Source: Vombatus ursinus (Eukaryota > Chordata > Mammalia > Diprotodontia > Vombatidae). From it: DNA of 64,000 nt. The notes under the pieces are model-generated. The model made no database searches and was not told the origin of the DNA. It saw only the letters and a list, made by a program, of their open reading frames with translations. Positions 54,241-64,000 of the stretch are shown piece by piece. Location: contig NW_020949602.1 in the NCBI RefSeq assembly GCF_900497805.2, forward strand, positions 719,518 through 783,517, read 5' to 3'. The position numbers and the translations under genes are program-made. Every line of letters starts with the position of its first letter. Positions within the stretch are counted from its first letter, which is position 1.

Positions 54241-54272
54241 AGGGGGTCAAAGAACTTCAGAGGTGTAAAATT

Positions 54273-55134
54273 TTTTTTAATTAATTTATTTTTAGTTTTC
54301 AACAATCACTTCCATAAGCTTTTGAATTTTAAATTTTCTCCCCCTCCCTCCCCACCTCCCTCCTCAAGATGGCATGCAATCTGATACAGGCTCTACATAT
54401 ATTTTCCTATTAAACATGTTTTCACATTAGTCATGTTGTAAAGAAGAATTAGAACCAATAGGAGGAACCACAAGAAAGAAGAAACAAAACAAGAAAAAAA
54501 AAGAGCAAATAGTATGCTTCAATCTGCATTTAGATTCCATAGTACTTTCTCTGGATGTGGATAGCATTTTCTATCATGAGACTTTTGGAGATGTCTTAGG
54601 TCCTTGCATTGTTGAGAAAGGCTAAGGCTATCAAAGTTAGTCATTGAACAACGTGGCTGTTACTGTGTACAACATTCTCCTGCTTCTGCTCACTTTACTC
54701 AGCATCAGTTCATATAAGTCTTTTTAGGTTTTTCTGAAGTCTGCTTCCTCATCATTTCTTACAACACAATAGTATTCCATTACATTCATATACCACAATT
54801 TGTTCAGCCATTCCCCAATTGATGGGCATCCCTCAATTTCCAATTCTTTGCCACCACAGAAAGAGTTGCTATAAATATTTTTGTACATGTGGGTACTTTT
54901 CCCATTTTTATGATCTCTTTGGGGATATAGCCCTAGAAGTGCTATTGCTGGGTCAAAGAGTATGTACATTTTTACAGCCCTTTGGGCATAGTTCCAAATT
55001 GGTCTCCAGAATGGTAGGATCAATTCATGACTCCACCAACATTGCATTAGTGTTCCAATTTTCCCACATCTGTTCCAACATTTATCATTTTCCTGTTTTG
55101 TCATATTAGCTAATCTGATAGGTGTGATGTGGTA
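54273..55134 (-). mobile_element. L1 LINE, 5'-truncated 3' end with target duplication
   Basis: The minus strand carries the end of L1 ORF2 (KCWNRCGKIGTLMQCWWSHE, YILFDPAIALLGLYPQRDHK, IGEWLNKLWYMNVMEYYCVV), which matches the conserved C-terminal L1 ORF2 pattern and stays open for about 126 codons. The 3' UTR follows to a T-rich end at 54273. Flanks CAGAGGTGTAAAATT (54258-54272) and CAGAGATGTAAAATT (55135-55149) are a 15-bp target duplication with one mismatch. This is a normal 5'-truncated insertion and not competent to move. Confidence 0.93.
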
Positions 55135-55149
55135 CAGAGATGTAAAATT

Positions 55150-56100
55150 AAAATTTGATTTTAATTCTATGTTGCTAAGACTTAATCAAACTAGATTTAA
55201 AACTCCCTTTCCAAGGAGGTTCCTTCCCCTTGTAAACTTCACTCACTACTCACTTTCCAGAGAAACCTGATTAATCTCAAAGGTAAAATCTTATCCATTT
55301 AACCTATCGTAGCAACTACCAACACCTGGGAACCTTTGTCTTGTGACTTGAATCATGTCTCGGCTGTGGTTAAGGGGGTTTCAGAAGGAGAGGTCCAAAC
55401 GATGCAATGTCATTTCTGACTATGTCACTGATAGCCCATCAGAAGAGACACTCAGGTTTGCCTGCTCATCTTGCTTGTCATAAAAGGTCCTCTCAGACCT
55501 CACTCAGTGTCTTTGCTGGCCTAACTGATAAAGTGATCCTGCTTGGAACCTTGTTTTCAAAGGGGGCAGAGGCCATCGATGCACCCTCAACAGGAAGCCC
55601 TGAAACGACCATTGCCTGAAGATCTGCAGTGGGGGCAGGGGCATTCTCTGCTTTTACTGGTTTAAGCAGGTTTTCTTCACACTAAATTTACTTCTGTGCA
55701 GCCCAGCCAAAGAGAATGAGTCACTCTGCCTCTAGTTTCTCCTTTCTGCCATCTGTCTTCCTGAGATGCCAAGAATGACATTCCTGACATAGATGTAACC
55801 ATATGACCCAGAGAAATTTTCAGCAATCCCCCCTATTGCTTCCTTTTCTGCACTCCCACCTGTGTCTTTGCACAAGTGGTCTTCCACATCTGGCAGGCCC
55901 TCCTTCCTCACTGCTACCTCTTAGAACGCCTGGCTTCCTTTGAAGCAGAGTCCATGAAGGCCTTCTCTGACTCCATCCCCCATCCCAAACCACCTCACGG
56001 TCCTTAGAGCTCTTCCATGGCAATTACCCGGCCATGGGCAGTATCCCTCCAACAGAACTGAGTTCCTGGAATGTGAGCAGGGGCTTGCAATGAGGAGGCA
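55150..56100. other. Intergenic DNA, nothing recognised
   Basis: No gene or named repeat supported; mixed composition with several short open frames of no family resemblance. Confidence 0.35.
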
Positions 56101-56620
56101 TTTAACCAATGTTGAGCTTAAACCTAATCCCTCTTTTACATGATAGGTTTTAAAATAGTTGGAAGACAGCTGTTGTGTCCACTCCCTGTTTTCTCTTCTC
56201 CACACTGGATAATCTCAGTTCCTTCAATCTAACTTCCACATAGAAGGAAGCAAACCAAGATCCCCCATAATTCTGGTTATCCTCCTCTGGTCAACAGATC
56301 CAACATCTAGACAATCATGTGACCCCAAGATCTGAACATACTACTCCAAACATAGTCTAACCAGACTGAATTACTGCCCTGGTGCAGGGCAATGCCCGCT
56401 GCTCTTAACACAGCCTAAGATGGCATTAGCCTTCCTGGAGGCCGTGTTGGGCATGAAGCCTCTAAGATTCGGCAATCTTCTTAAAAAAAAAAAAATTGTT
56501 GTTTAGCCATGCTTCTGCCTTGTACTTGTGAAACTGAATCTTGAACCTGTTTGAGACTACATTTATTTATCCCTACTCAACTTTATCTTTAGTTTTCTAA
56601 TTTCAAGATTTTTAAAAAAT
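56100..56620. repeat. Unclassified amniote interspersed repeat
   Basis: 'CACTGGATAATCTCAGTTCC', 'ACTCCAAACATAGTCTAACC', 'AGCCTAAGATGGCATTAGCC' and 'CCATGCTTCTGCCTTGTACT' follow in order a dispersed repeat found widely in amniote genomes, probably the same family as 17190 and 31040. The class is unknown to me. Confidence 0.5.
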
Positions 56621-56769
56621 CCTGATTCCATCACGCAGTAGATGAGCCATCCCTCTTGGCCCAGGTTTATTATCTGTAAATGGTGGATGTGAAAGCGTTT
56701 AGTAAACTGGCATCCAAATGAAGATGATCCGCTGGGCCCCATATGCCAGCCTTTCCTTCCAGGCCAGTC

Positions 56770-56930
56770 CAAGGATCCCTGGCTTTGGAGTCTGAAGATC
56801 TTGGGTTTCAAATCCTTACAACTTGTGTGACCTTGTTTGAGGTGCTTAAGCCGTCTGGGGGAGGGGGCTGAATTAGACGCCCTCAAAGCCCCTTTGCAGC
56901 TCTGAATCTAGGATCCTATGATGCTCAAAG
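56770..56930 (+). repeat. MIR SINE, forward
   Basis: 'TGGCTTTGGAGTCTGAAGAT', 'CTTGGGTTTCAAATCCTTAC', 'TGCAGCTCTGAATCTAGGAT'. Confidence 0.7.
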
Positions 56931-57429
56931 CAGGACGTTTTCCTAAGGTCAAACCTAAATTTGCTTCTTCTCCCTGTTTTTCCTCGTAGCTCCCTCTGGG
57001 GCCACGGGGGTTAACCAAGTCTGTCCTTCTTCCAAATGACTGCCCTTCCAATGAATAAATCGGTCATAAGGCCATGCACTCTCCCCAACTGCACCCTCCT
57101 GTCTTGTCTCCCCTTTTCACTTCTAGCTTCTCCAGTCGATCCTCTCCAAGATAACCTTGCAGCCTTTCATTGTCCTGGCTGGTGGCACCTAGAACTCACC
57201 ATGAGACCCTCATGGTGCTCTGACCAGAACAGAGGGCAGGGGGACTGCCATCTCCCTTGTTCAACGTGCTATTCCTTTTTTAATTGCATTAATCATCTTC
57301 TCAGATGCCATATCACAATCTTGACTCATCTATATTAATGTTGCAATGAGCTAAAGTCTTATGTTTGTTGACTAAAGAAACTAAGAGTCTGAAGGGAGTC
57401 TGGAGATCATGTGATCCAATCTTCTCATT

Positions 57430-60400
57430 TGACAGGGAAAACGGGGAGCCCAGGTGGCTCCAAGGAGTGTAGACAATTACTTTTAGAGGTTAACATCACA
57501 ATATTAACAAGTCTGATGCAGGCAATCCAAATTTTATTTAGGTCCATCACACTTCAGAATTGGGAAATTAACATTCCTTGGCCTCTAACAAAGACTGCGG
57601 GTGATTTATTTCAAGGTAACAATCATCAAGGTCTTTTGTCAAAGTATCTTTTTCTCAATCAGTTGTTGATTTCCCTCCCATCCAAACCTTCCATTATTTC
57701 AAAACAATTCCAATACTAGAAACACTGAACAAGAGGCAGTAAAAATTAACCCAAATCATTCAGAATAGAACTGAACAGAAATGTTGTTTACCATGACAAG
57801 AGAAGGAAACCTGTAAGTCTAGAATCAGACTCTCAGGAACTGGAAGGGACCTCAGAACATTTAGAGGAACCTGTACTAAAACAGGAATCCTGGACAAAGT
57901 GAGCCATTCAGCCTCTCCTAAGACATCCCCAGTTTTTCACTTCGGGATGGCTCCAATGATTAGGGAGTTTTTGCTAACACAGAGAGTCACTCTGCCTCTC
58001 TTTTCAAAATTATTGATGCACTGTTTTCATAGACAAGGCTTATTCACCCTCCCCCTGACTCCCTCTCCCTCTCTGTGGCACCTTCCCTTGCAGATAAGCA
58101 GGGCTGGTAAATCTCTTGCAGATCTCTCCACTGGTCCTAGTTCTGGCCTCTGGAGCCTGGGGAACAACACTGGTTCTCCCTGCTCATGAGAAAGAGACTT
58201 TCAAACACTTAAAGGTATGAAAGTTTTCTCTTCTCCAAGCTAAACGGGTTTTGTTCCTTACCAAGCCTTGTCCCAGAGTGAAACTGTTACCACCATAGGG
58301 AGGCAAAGGAAAAACAAAGACAAAATACAGGGACCCAGAGCTCAAATGCTACGGCATCAATGCCTACAGAGTTCCAGCTCAAAGGTTAAGATGGCGCCTA
58401 AGAGACATTCAGGCTTGAGGCTGAATACAAAACAGAGTAGAAAGATCCAAAGAACAGAAATCTGCACTTACTCTTTCAAATCCAAGCTTTTCACACTGTA
58501 TTTGGTAAACTGCTCAAATTCTACCCTTAGAGCTTCATTCCTTGAGTTTAGAGTGATTCTTGGGACAAAGCAAAAACCCTCGAGGGAAGTGTTGCTTTTT
58601 AAAGCTTTCTCAGTCCAATCCGAAATATAAGGGAAAGGACACTGGATTAGAAATGACAGGGCTGGTTAGAATCCCAGTTTTGCTACATGCTGTAGAAGGA
58701 GGCGGCAGGCCACTTTTCCCCTCTGGGCCTTGGTTTTTTACGAAAACTTGGGTAACATGGTGGGGTGGGCTAGATTATCTGTTCAGGTCCTTTCCAGCTC
58801 CATTGCCTCTGAGGAATTGGAGTTTAATACAAATATACTTTCACACAAAAAAATATAAACACATAGTGAATCATTATGGCAACAATACCACAGATTCTCA
58901 GCATTCAATGATTTATACAGTTATATGATCTGAACATTAAATTATACTATTGAACAACATGAACCAGAGCCTCCAAACAACTTTTTGCAAGTTTTTCTCA
59001 GTTACTAGGATCCAAGCAGATCTGGATCCATTCAACCAGACCTAGGAAACACCATACTTTATTTATATCGAGGAAATACAAACACACATATCCAGGAGGT
59101 ACTGGGAGACCTCTTGTCCAAGAAACCATTTTTAAAAAATCGCTGCAGTAAGCAAAAGCTAGATTATCTACTTAAAATAAGTATTTTTGTACTGGGAGGG
59201 CCTAGCTGTACTCCTCTTCTTTCCCTCTGCCCCACAACCCGTAACAGCTCTCAACCCGTTGGCTGGTTCCCTAACTGAATTAGCTTAAAGTCTTAGACTC
59301 CTGCTGAAAATCAAATACTTTCCCCAGGGGGACTCTCTTTTGATGTTTCTTTAGCTGAGTCTGAGTTTCAGGTTTTCCTGACAGTCGGCTTTGTAAAAAG
59401 GTTCGGGCTAGGGGGAAGCACTGAGCACCTCGGGGACATCTCTACTACAGAGTGAAAACCAGAACTGAGGAGAAGACTAGAAGGACCCTAAGCTCTCTAT
59501 TTTGTTTACGGTCTACTATCCTAGATACAGGTATCCAAAAAGATTAGGTATTCTCTGCAAGGACCCTTAAGAAACATCCTAAAGTCAAAAATGGATGAGT
59601 TCAAGTCTAACTATTAACTTGATAATTTCTAGGGGTTTCAAGTGGTCTTTGGATATGGAAGTAAAGAGATGTTTGCTCAATTCAGGGCTCTCTTCCATAC
59701 TAGCTATGTGTTCCCATTTGTCACCATGGACAAGTGCTGCTGCACCTGCTCACAGCTGTACTGCCCCCACTAGAGGGCTGGGCCTTCATCTGTACTAGAG
59801 ATAGACTTTAGTAGGTGGCATAGCTGGGATAGATATAAAACAGAAAACTGCTCTTCTCAAACGATGAAGAATTAAGTTCAAATATTGTCCTTTACATTAC
59901 AAACGCCTGCTCAACAGAAAGGAATTAGTTTGGCCAAAAGGATGAAATTTTCTGGAAGAATGGCATCAGATAGGCTACCTGGTGAGCCCAGAAACTCGAG
60001 CCCCTCCCACCCCCCCATGTGGGAAGCAGTGTGAAGAGGTGGGATAAGGGGGTTGCAGAGGGGACCTGTGACAGGTGAGAGGCTGGATTAGATCTGCCTC
60101 GTGAGGAACAATGACCAGGGTTCTAGAAGGAGGTGTAAAGAGCAAGAGAGAGATGGAGAATAAGCTACACTGATGTCATATGAATGCCAAATAAACACAT
60201 TCGTTAGCATCCTTGAAACCCAGAGGAAGAATGACCAGGTGGCAATAAAAGACAGAAGTTACTCCGATAGCGTACTGGACAGGTCCCAAGACAGTTTCTT
60301 ACCTCTCTGGGCTGGATGAGCTAAGAAACTGTCTGCATGTAGACAATGAGTCATATAACTTCCATCTACATGACTCTGAATACTAAGACTTTATGAGCCT

Positions 60401-61560
60401 CAAGAGGAATTGAGATATAGCTCTGCATAGAAAAAAAATCGCCTCTCATACTCTTGCCTCTAAGTTCTGAGTCACAAAAGGTTTTTCAATTAGCCTCCTG
60501 CATGATTTAGGTCAGTAAGTCTGTGCTAACAAGAACCACAACTGGATTTGGAATAAACCCCTGGGCCCAGGGCCATGATAGGGAGGTTGCTTCTCTTGGC
60601 GTTATTTCCTGCCCCCAGGCAGGGTGAGAGGGGGTGGGGACAGATTCAAAGAGCTCTCAAGTCCCTTTCTGTAAACTCTTCACCACTTATAACCCACCAA
60701 AGACTGGACTCCTCCTTCCCTAGGACACATCGCCCACACTGCTTTCTGATTGAGCAGGACGGAGCAGCTTCTTCCAAATCATGAGCCTCTAATTTGGAAC
60801 TGCCTGAAACCTAGAATGCTTAGTTAGCACTTTACAGTGCATAATTCAGCACCTGAAAACTGGCCCCAGGCTGCAAGATGGAAGGATGACCCCTCTGGCT
60901 AGGATCAGTCAACATGGCGAGGGGCACTGGAGATGCCTTTTCCCCAAGAGTCTCGGCCAATTCTTGCCATGCGGCATCCCCCCCTGAACGATGGTGCCCA
61001 CCAGCTGTTGCAGTCAATACTACCCAAGGACCAAACCTCCGGAAAAGAGATAGCCTGGAGCAAGTCTCTCCTTTTCACCTCTCAGAGGGGATCCCTCCCA
61101 GCACAAACTCTATATACTCGATGGGCCTTACGTTTCTTTTAACCCTGGAAAACATTGTGAGTCTGTAATGTATTAACACAACATTTATGCACAGAGTGAT
61201 ACAAATAAAACTTTAATGACATCAGCTCGCTACAACTGAAAATTAAGGGCCTCAGAAAGGCTCCTCATGCTGACTTCTAATTTCCAATCACATGTTTATG
61301 GAGCCATTTCTGAGCACTGACATTATATCCTATCACATACCTTCTATTAATTAGGATGTTTGCCAGGATCATGGTAGAAGGTTTGAGGGCAAGAGGACAT
61401 GCTTACAGAATTTAGTCAAGGGAGAAATAAAAGCACACTGCAAACATCAATGAAAAGTAGTTACAGATAGTAAGTCGTGAGATCCCAGATGTCTATCTCT
61501 CTCCAATTACTAGAGAATACATGGTGAAGTGACAGACAATACCACTGTCCCAGATCGGTA
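57430..61560. other. Repeat-poor intergenic DNA downstream of TMEM59
   Basis: About 4 kb with far fewer recognisable L2/MIR/SINE copies than the rest of the window; one forward MIR at about 58630-58810 ('CTGGATTAGAAATGACAGGG'). Composition is AT-richer. No exon, RNA gene or long coding frame was recognised. It could include extended 3' UTR of TMEM59 (other TTTATT, i.e. minus-strand AATAAA, at about 59060 and 57535) or conserved non-coding DNA. Confidence 0.4.
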
Positions 61561-61562
61561 AC

Positions 61563-61568
61563 TTTATT
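61563..61568 (-). terminator. TMEM59: Likely TMEM59 poly(A) signal
   Basis: AATAAA on the minus strand, 114 bases past the TMEM59 stop codon. It is the nearest canonical signal; longer 3' UTR forms using further downstream signals cannot be excluded. Confidence 0.55.
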
Positions 61569-61681
61569 TGCATTTTATAGCTAATTTCTTAAGCCCCATA
61601 TCCAAAGAAACCAATAAAAAAAAGCCACACCAGGAACGGAAAGTTAGAATGTCTATTAAATTAATTTTTCTTTAAAAAACG

Positions 61682-61837
61682 TTAGATTTCTGAATGAGTG
61701 AGATTCACTTTGGCAGGGAGAGGCCCGGCTTCTTCACGCTCCTCAGCCTGGCATCGAAGCGCCACAAGGGAGGAAGGCGGGCACTTGGGCAGCTTCTGTC
61801 CATTCATGAACTCCAAGTCTCCATAGATGCTCAGCTT
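61682..61837 (-). CDS. TMEM59: TMEM59 last coding exon (partial gene)
   Basis: TMEM59 is a type I membrane protein of Golgi and endosomes that affects glycoprotein maturation and can recruit ATG16L1 in selective autophagy. The exon encodes KLSIYGDLEFMNGQKLPKCP, then PSSLVALRCQAEEREEAGPL and PAKVNLTHSEI before the TAA stop (61684-61682). Human TMEM59, from memory, ends KLSIYGDLEFMNEQKL...PLPTKVNLAHSEI, so identity is clear. The acceptor is TTCATTTCAG, ending at 61838, phase 0. This is the cytosolic tail just after the membrane helix; the tail holds the ATG16L1-binding motif in human. Penultimate exons (membrane helix, ...EQYVPSE) were not found before 64000, so the next intron exceeds 2.1 kb and the rest lies right of the window. 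Confidence 0.95.
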   Translation of the reverse strand, partial: KLSIYGDLEFMNGQKLPKCPPSSLVALRCQAEEREEAGPLPAKVNLTHSEI

Positions 61838-63540
61838 CTGAAATGAACCGAGGCATTTTAAGACCATGTTGCCTGGGCAAGTGGGCCCACCCCCGGCCGG
61901 GCACAGTAGCACTGAGCCCACCTTCTAAGCAGCGGAGGGAGCTCCCCAGGGGCCCAGTCAATGGCCTCTGCTTTTAGGAGGATAGTTAACAGGATTTCTA
62001 GACACCTGAAGTCAGGACACTCAGGTCTAGGAATCCAAAGGCCCAAGCACCATTCCAGGCTGACTGAACGAGTTCTCATTCCATCGATATGTCATTTCAG
62101 TCAGCCCAGCTGTGAAACGAGGATGGGGCGGCCCCCTTCCCTCTCAACCCTTTACAGCTAGGTCCAACGGGAATCCAATGAAGTGGCTGCATCTATTCAA
62201 AGTCTCGCTACTGGAAGTTGTAATTATGTAAAATAAATTAATTGGTTCCAGACCAATGGAAATATTCAGTGTGAATTCGAATGAAGAGATTCATTATTTG
62301 TACTAATCAAGACCTAGCAGTATCTCACTAGAATATCAGATGAATCAGAAGGCCATACAGAAAAGCCTTCCAAAAGCTTAGTCAACACTGGCGGTGGTGA
62401 TGGCTAGAACAATGCCATCATTACTCTATTACCAAACTCATTTTTCTCCATCACAAGGGGATCTGGGGGAGGGCACTAATTCTAAGCTAAGAAATCTACA
62501 CTCTGGTCTGGCTCCAAGACTTCATTAACAACACACAGAACAGGTGACAGAATTCTACCCTGAGCTTTCAGGAGGAACCAAATGAATGAAGAAGTCAACA
62601 AGCTAAAGAAAATTCCCATTCTGTGTCCTTCCCGTGCCCACTCAGGGCCCTCATGGTCCCATCTTCTTTCCAAGTTCTGCTGGCTTCTTTCCTTGGCTCC
62701 AATACCACAGAGCTGGGTAGCTCTAGCAAGAGGGACGGTGACTGGAGTTAGGATTTACACCCAAGCTCCAAGGATAAAGCGACCCACCTGCACCAGGCTG
62801 CATACCTCAGAAATAGGAAAGGACGGCTTCACCAGCAAATGAGCTAACATGTGCACAGTGCCTAACACAGAGTGGGCTTATGGCCTTCTAATCCTTGAAG
62901 GACAGTGTGAGTGGGTATTGGTGCCACTCATGGAGACTGCTCCTTTCTCCTCTCGCAGTTAGCCAGACCCCTCCTTAGGCTTCCCCTGAAAGCCTCCAGG
63001 CCATGGTAAGCCCTGGGGGTGTCACTCTGGTGTGGTGGGGGGAGGCAGAGTGTATCAGACAAGGAAGGAAGGCTGCCCTGGATCACACAGAGGATACAAA
63101 AGTTTTTGCTTTGCTGATGATGCAGAGGAGTGGAAAAAAGAGAAAGCAGGAGCTCAACAGTCAGGAGACCTTGGCTGCAGTCCTGCTGGGACCAGATGAG
63201 CTCTAATGTCTAAGATGATTTGATCAATTCAAGGAATGTAAAAGCAACATGGAATACCTTAACGGATGAACAGTCATACCATTACTACAAGGCATCTCAC
63301 TGCCTCATTTTTATTCTTAACAATCACGGTTGGCTGCTCTGTAACAGATTTATGGAAGAGTAAAAAGAAAACCTTTGCATTAAAAACCCTGAATAGCAAA
63401 GTAAAGTAAAACAAACAAACAAACAAACAAAAAAGCTCTTCGAGATACTCTGGAATTCTTGGAAGGACAAAGAATCCTGTGCCCTGAATGAACACACAGT
63501 AATTGGTAATGAGTGTCCTCCACACGGACACTTCATAAGC
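61838..63540. other. Last intron of TMEM59
   Basis: Intronic DNA with no recognised exon. An (AAAC)n run lies at 63411-63431. No clear SINE was seen. Confidence 0.45.
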
Positions 63541-63544
63541 CTCT

Positions 63545-64000
63545 GAGACTGAGAAAGACCTCTCCAACCATCTGTTCCTCTCTCTCCCTGTATTCCTTAA
63601 TCACCAGACACCCCTCACCCACTTCCCCTTGGCCTCTCACCTTCCTCCTCCTTCCCTTAGATCTCACACCTCAATCCTACTTTTGCAACTGTGCTCCCTC
63701 CCTCCCCCCAGCTAAGGAGCTCATTCCCTCCCTTCCCACCTGTTCATCCTCATCAAGGCCACACCCTAGCTCTGTGCTCTTGACCTCATCCCTTCCTTCC
63801 CTAGCGGACCACTACCTCCATCATCCCACCCTCCTCCTCCCTCCTCTCCCCATCGATGGCTTCTTTGACTACTACCTTCAGCCATGCCCAAAGCTACCAC
63901 AGAACCCATGTCAGCCCTTCAAATTCTTCTCTCTCTCAGCCAAATTCCTCCCCGCCTCCTTCCTCAACTGAAACTGCCCTCTCCGATGTTGCCAGTCACC
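63545..64000 (+). repeat. Pyrimidine-rich LINE-like segment, probably L2/CR1 clade
   Basis: CT-rich, open for 152 codons (63513-63971), ending in 'GAAACTGCCCTCTCCGATGT', close to the ETALSKVTND block of L2 ORF2. Earlier residues do not align clearly, so the family call is tentative. It continues beyond the window. Confidence 0.35.

Noticed and set aside
55150-56100. Possible further gene between LDLRAD1 and TMEM59
   Set aside because: Short frames only, no recognisable domains or paired splice sites.
62000-64000. Search for the penultimate TMEM59 exon (membrane helix and EQYVPSE)
   Set aside because: No matching sequence with splice sites was found; the intron probably continues past the window.

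Overview
This window looks like an ordinary euchromatic stretch of a marsupial genome. The clearest sign is the repeat content: tRNA-derived SINEs of the MAR1/WSINE1 type, very many L2 and MIR copies, an RTE-clade LINE and a 3' piece of a marsupial-type L1. Intron-containing genes with mammalian protein sequence and GT-AG junctions confirm a mammal. I cannot name the species from sequence alone.

Four host genes can be read, in the order HSPB11(-), LRRC42(+), LDLRAD1(-), TMEM59(-). As I remember it, this is the order on human chromosome 1p32. HSPB11 (IFT25) is represented by its start-codon exon at 3142-3239, with a CpG-rich promoter upstream. LRRC42 is complete: a CpG-island promoter and a probable non-coding first exon ending at 13791, then seven coding exons from 21824 to 31593 (424 aa) and a poly(A) signal at 31784. 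LDLRAD1 is complete on the minus strand, with six coding exons between 45248 and 39121 (207 aa). TMEM59 shows only its last coding exon (61682-61837, minus); the rest lies beyond the right edge. An intronless MRPS18A retrocopy lies at 46485-47420.

Layout: 1-3 kb, L2/MIR debris carrying a near-identical 103-bp duplication; 3.1-3.5 kb, HSPB11 exon and promoter; 3.6-12.5 kb, repeats (an L2 3' end, one clear solo LTR fossil, SINEs, hAT-like hairpins); 12.6-14 kb, LRRC42 CpG island; 14-31.8 kb, LRRC42; 31.8-39.1 kb, repeat-rich intergenic DNA; 39.1-45.25 kb, LDLRAD1; 46.3-47.7 kb, a tandem array split by the MRPS18A retrocopy; 49-52 kb, an RTE LINE with a 5' inversion and nested SINEs; 54.3-55.1 kb, an L1 3' end; 57.4-61.6 kb, a repeat-poor stretch up to the TMEM59 3' end.

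The most striking regulatory signal is a run of four X-box (RFX-binding) motifs, three of them perfect, inside degenerate ~50-bp tandem repeats just upstream of the HSPB11 start codon. HSPB11/IFT25 is a ciliary transport protein, so the motif fits the gene. The four genes do not form one pathway; they are neighbours with separate functions (ciliary transport, nuclear LRR protein, LDLa membrane protein, Golgi/endosomal membrane protein). I found no unknown multi-gene system.
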